From Tubulanus polymorphus (Eukaryota > Nemertea > Palaeonemertea > Tubulaniformes > Tubulanidae), in contig NC_134030.1 in the NCBI RefSeq assembly GCF_964204645.1, positions 21,149,110 through 21,209,109 of the forward strand: a stretch of 60,000 bases of DNA, given 5' to 3'. A model generated the notes under the pieces. The model ran no database searches. It had not been told where the DNA came from and saw only the letters and a program-made list of their open reading frames with translations. The translations under genes were made by a program, and so were the position numbers. This document shows, in pieces, positions 59,156 through 60,000 of this stretch (within the stretch, counting starts at the first letter, position 1; every line of letters begins with the position of its first letter).

Positions 59156-59188
59156 AAAGGTGACAATGTAAAGAAATTCCGTGAAGAG
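59156..59188 (+). CDS. PCBP: PCBP coding exon 3 (33 nt microexon)
   Basis: Encodes KGDNVKKFREE, which completes the GKKG loop and supplies helix alpha-2 of KH1 (vertebrate PCBPs have KGESVKKMREE here). Acceptor CATTTCAG and donor GTAAGT are consensus, and both boundaries are phase 0. The next exon, expected to start with an SGA-type sequence and complete KH1, is beyond the window. Skipping exons 2 and 3 together removes 57 nt in frame and would delete the GxxG loop. Confidence 0.95.
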
Positions 59189-59428
59189 GTAAGTTTGAAT
59201 ATGCGGGTGGAACTGGGTGAGGGGTGAGGATCGCCCCCTCCCTAAAATAAGCTCTTGGTTTTAACTCCCCCCCCCTTCCAAATAGGTTTTCCAATTGCAC
59301 TAGGGTCTTAAAGATACCAATCTAACAAATTAAGACCATTCTTTAGGTTTAAACTTATTTCTAGACCAAATTCAAAATCTCATAGCCCGGACCAACTCTT
59401 CCAAACTTAGCCCAGAATGTGGTTCGTT
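59189..59428 (+). other. PCBP: Start of PCBP intron 3
   Basis: Begins GTAAGT. It contains a family C fragment (CCAATCTAACAAATTAAGAC at ~59318) and a C9 run near 59268. The intron continues through the 20 bp array to the window edge. Confidence 0.8.
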
Positions 59429-60000
59429 CTGTGGAACTGGATCCAGAACTGTGGAACTGGATCCAGAACTGTGGAACTGGATCCAGAACTGTGGAACTGG
59501 ATCCAGAACTGTGGAACTGGATCCAGAACTGTGGAACTGGATCCAGAACTGTGGAACTGGATCCAGAACTGTGGAACTGGATCCAGAACTGTGGAACTGG
59601 ATCCGGAACTGTGGAACTGGATCCGGAACTGTGGAACTGGATCCAGTACTGTGGAACTGGATCCAGAACTGTGGAACTGGATCCAGAACTGTGGAACTGG
59701 ATCCAGAACTGTGGAACTGGATCCAGAACTGTGGAACTGGATCCAGAACTGTGGAACTGGATCCAGAACTGTGGAACTGGATCCAGAACTGTGGAACTGG
59801 ATCCAGAACTGTGGAACTGGATCCAGAACTGTGGAACTGGATCCAGAACTGTGGAACTGGATCCAGAACTGTGGAACTGGATCCAGAACTGTGGAACTGG
59901 ATCCAGAACTGTGGAACTGGATCCAGAACTGTGGAACTGGATCCAGAACTGTGGAACTGGATCCAGAACTGTGGAACTGGATCCAGAACTGTGGAACTGG
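59429..60000 (-). repeat. 20 bp family D array, >28 copies, runs off the window
   Basis: Unit AACTGTGGAACTGGATCCAG, almost perfectly homogeneous. Only three variant units are seen (CCGGAACT at 59603 and 59623, CCAGTACT at 59643). Such identity implies very recent amplification or ongoing homogenisation, or collapsed/expanded assembly. It lies in intron 3 of PCBP in inverted orientation to 56646-56976. Confidence 0.97.

Overview
The window is animal (metazoan) nuclear DNA, about 40% GC by eye, and very poor in protein-coding sequence. Its repeat content (MITEs, tRNA-derived SINEs, many minisatellite families), its CpG-rich islets and the diverged protein sequence suggest a marine invertebrate. 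A lophotrochozoan such as a mollusc is plausible, but I cannot fix the taxon from sequence alone.

One gene is recognisable: the 5' end of a poly(rC)-binding protein gene (PCBP / hnRNP E family; Drosophila relative mub) on the + strand. Three phase-0 coding exons lie at 43357-43437, 57162-57185 (24 nt) and 59156-59188 (33 nt). They encode the N-terminus and the first half of KH domain 1, including the RNA-binding GxxG loop, which is split between exons 2 and 3. Intron 1 is about 13.7 kb, intron 2 about 2.0 kb, and intron 3 runs off the window. No other open frame looks genic. The remaining frames come from tandem repeats, microsatellites or short chance ORFs.

The rest is a mosaic of repeats. 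Main tandem families, named here for reference: A, 109 bp (1-932, 17660-18650, 28003-28454); B, 77 bp with two internal palindromes and a CTCF-like core (eight arrays); C, 47-49 bp (eight arrays); D, 39 bp and 20 bp units around GTTCCACAGTT (ten arrays); E, 71 bp (42425-43181 and 54612-55386). There are also local arrays of 17, 33, 37, 43, 45, 50, 56, 60-67, 71 and 77 bp, and long (TA)n, (CT)n and purine/pyrimidine tracts.

The best insight is that several arrays descend from small transposons present here as intact solo copies. Family C units match the interior of a ~140 bp MITE with GGGGCCGGTTGC ends. Family D units match the terminal inverted repeat of a ~100 bp MITE. The 45 bp array at 46331-46645 matches the hairpin of a piggyBac-like MITE with TTAA target sites. 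Family B carries a conserved ~130 bp non-repeated flank at three loci, so it is probably the core of a larger non-autonomous element.

The most testable functional idea is at PCBP. Complementary 20 bp-unit arrays lie 185 bp upstream of exon 2 and 240 bp downstream of exon 3. They could pair in the pre-mRNA and loop out the two GxxG-encoding microexons (57 nt, in frame). Sense-strand C/U-rich tracts in intron 1 are candidate binding sites for the encoded protein itself.
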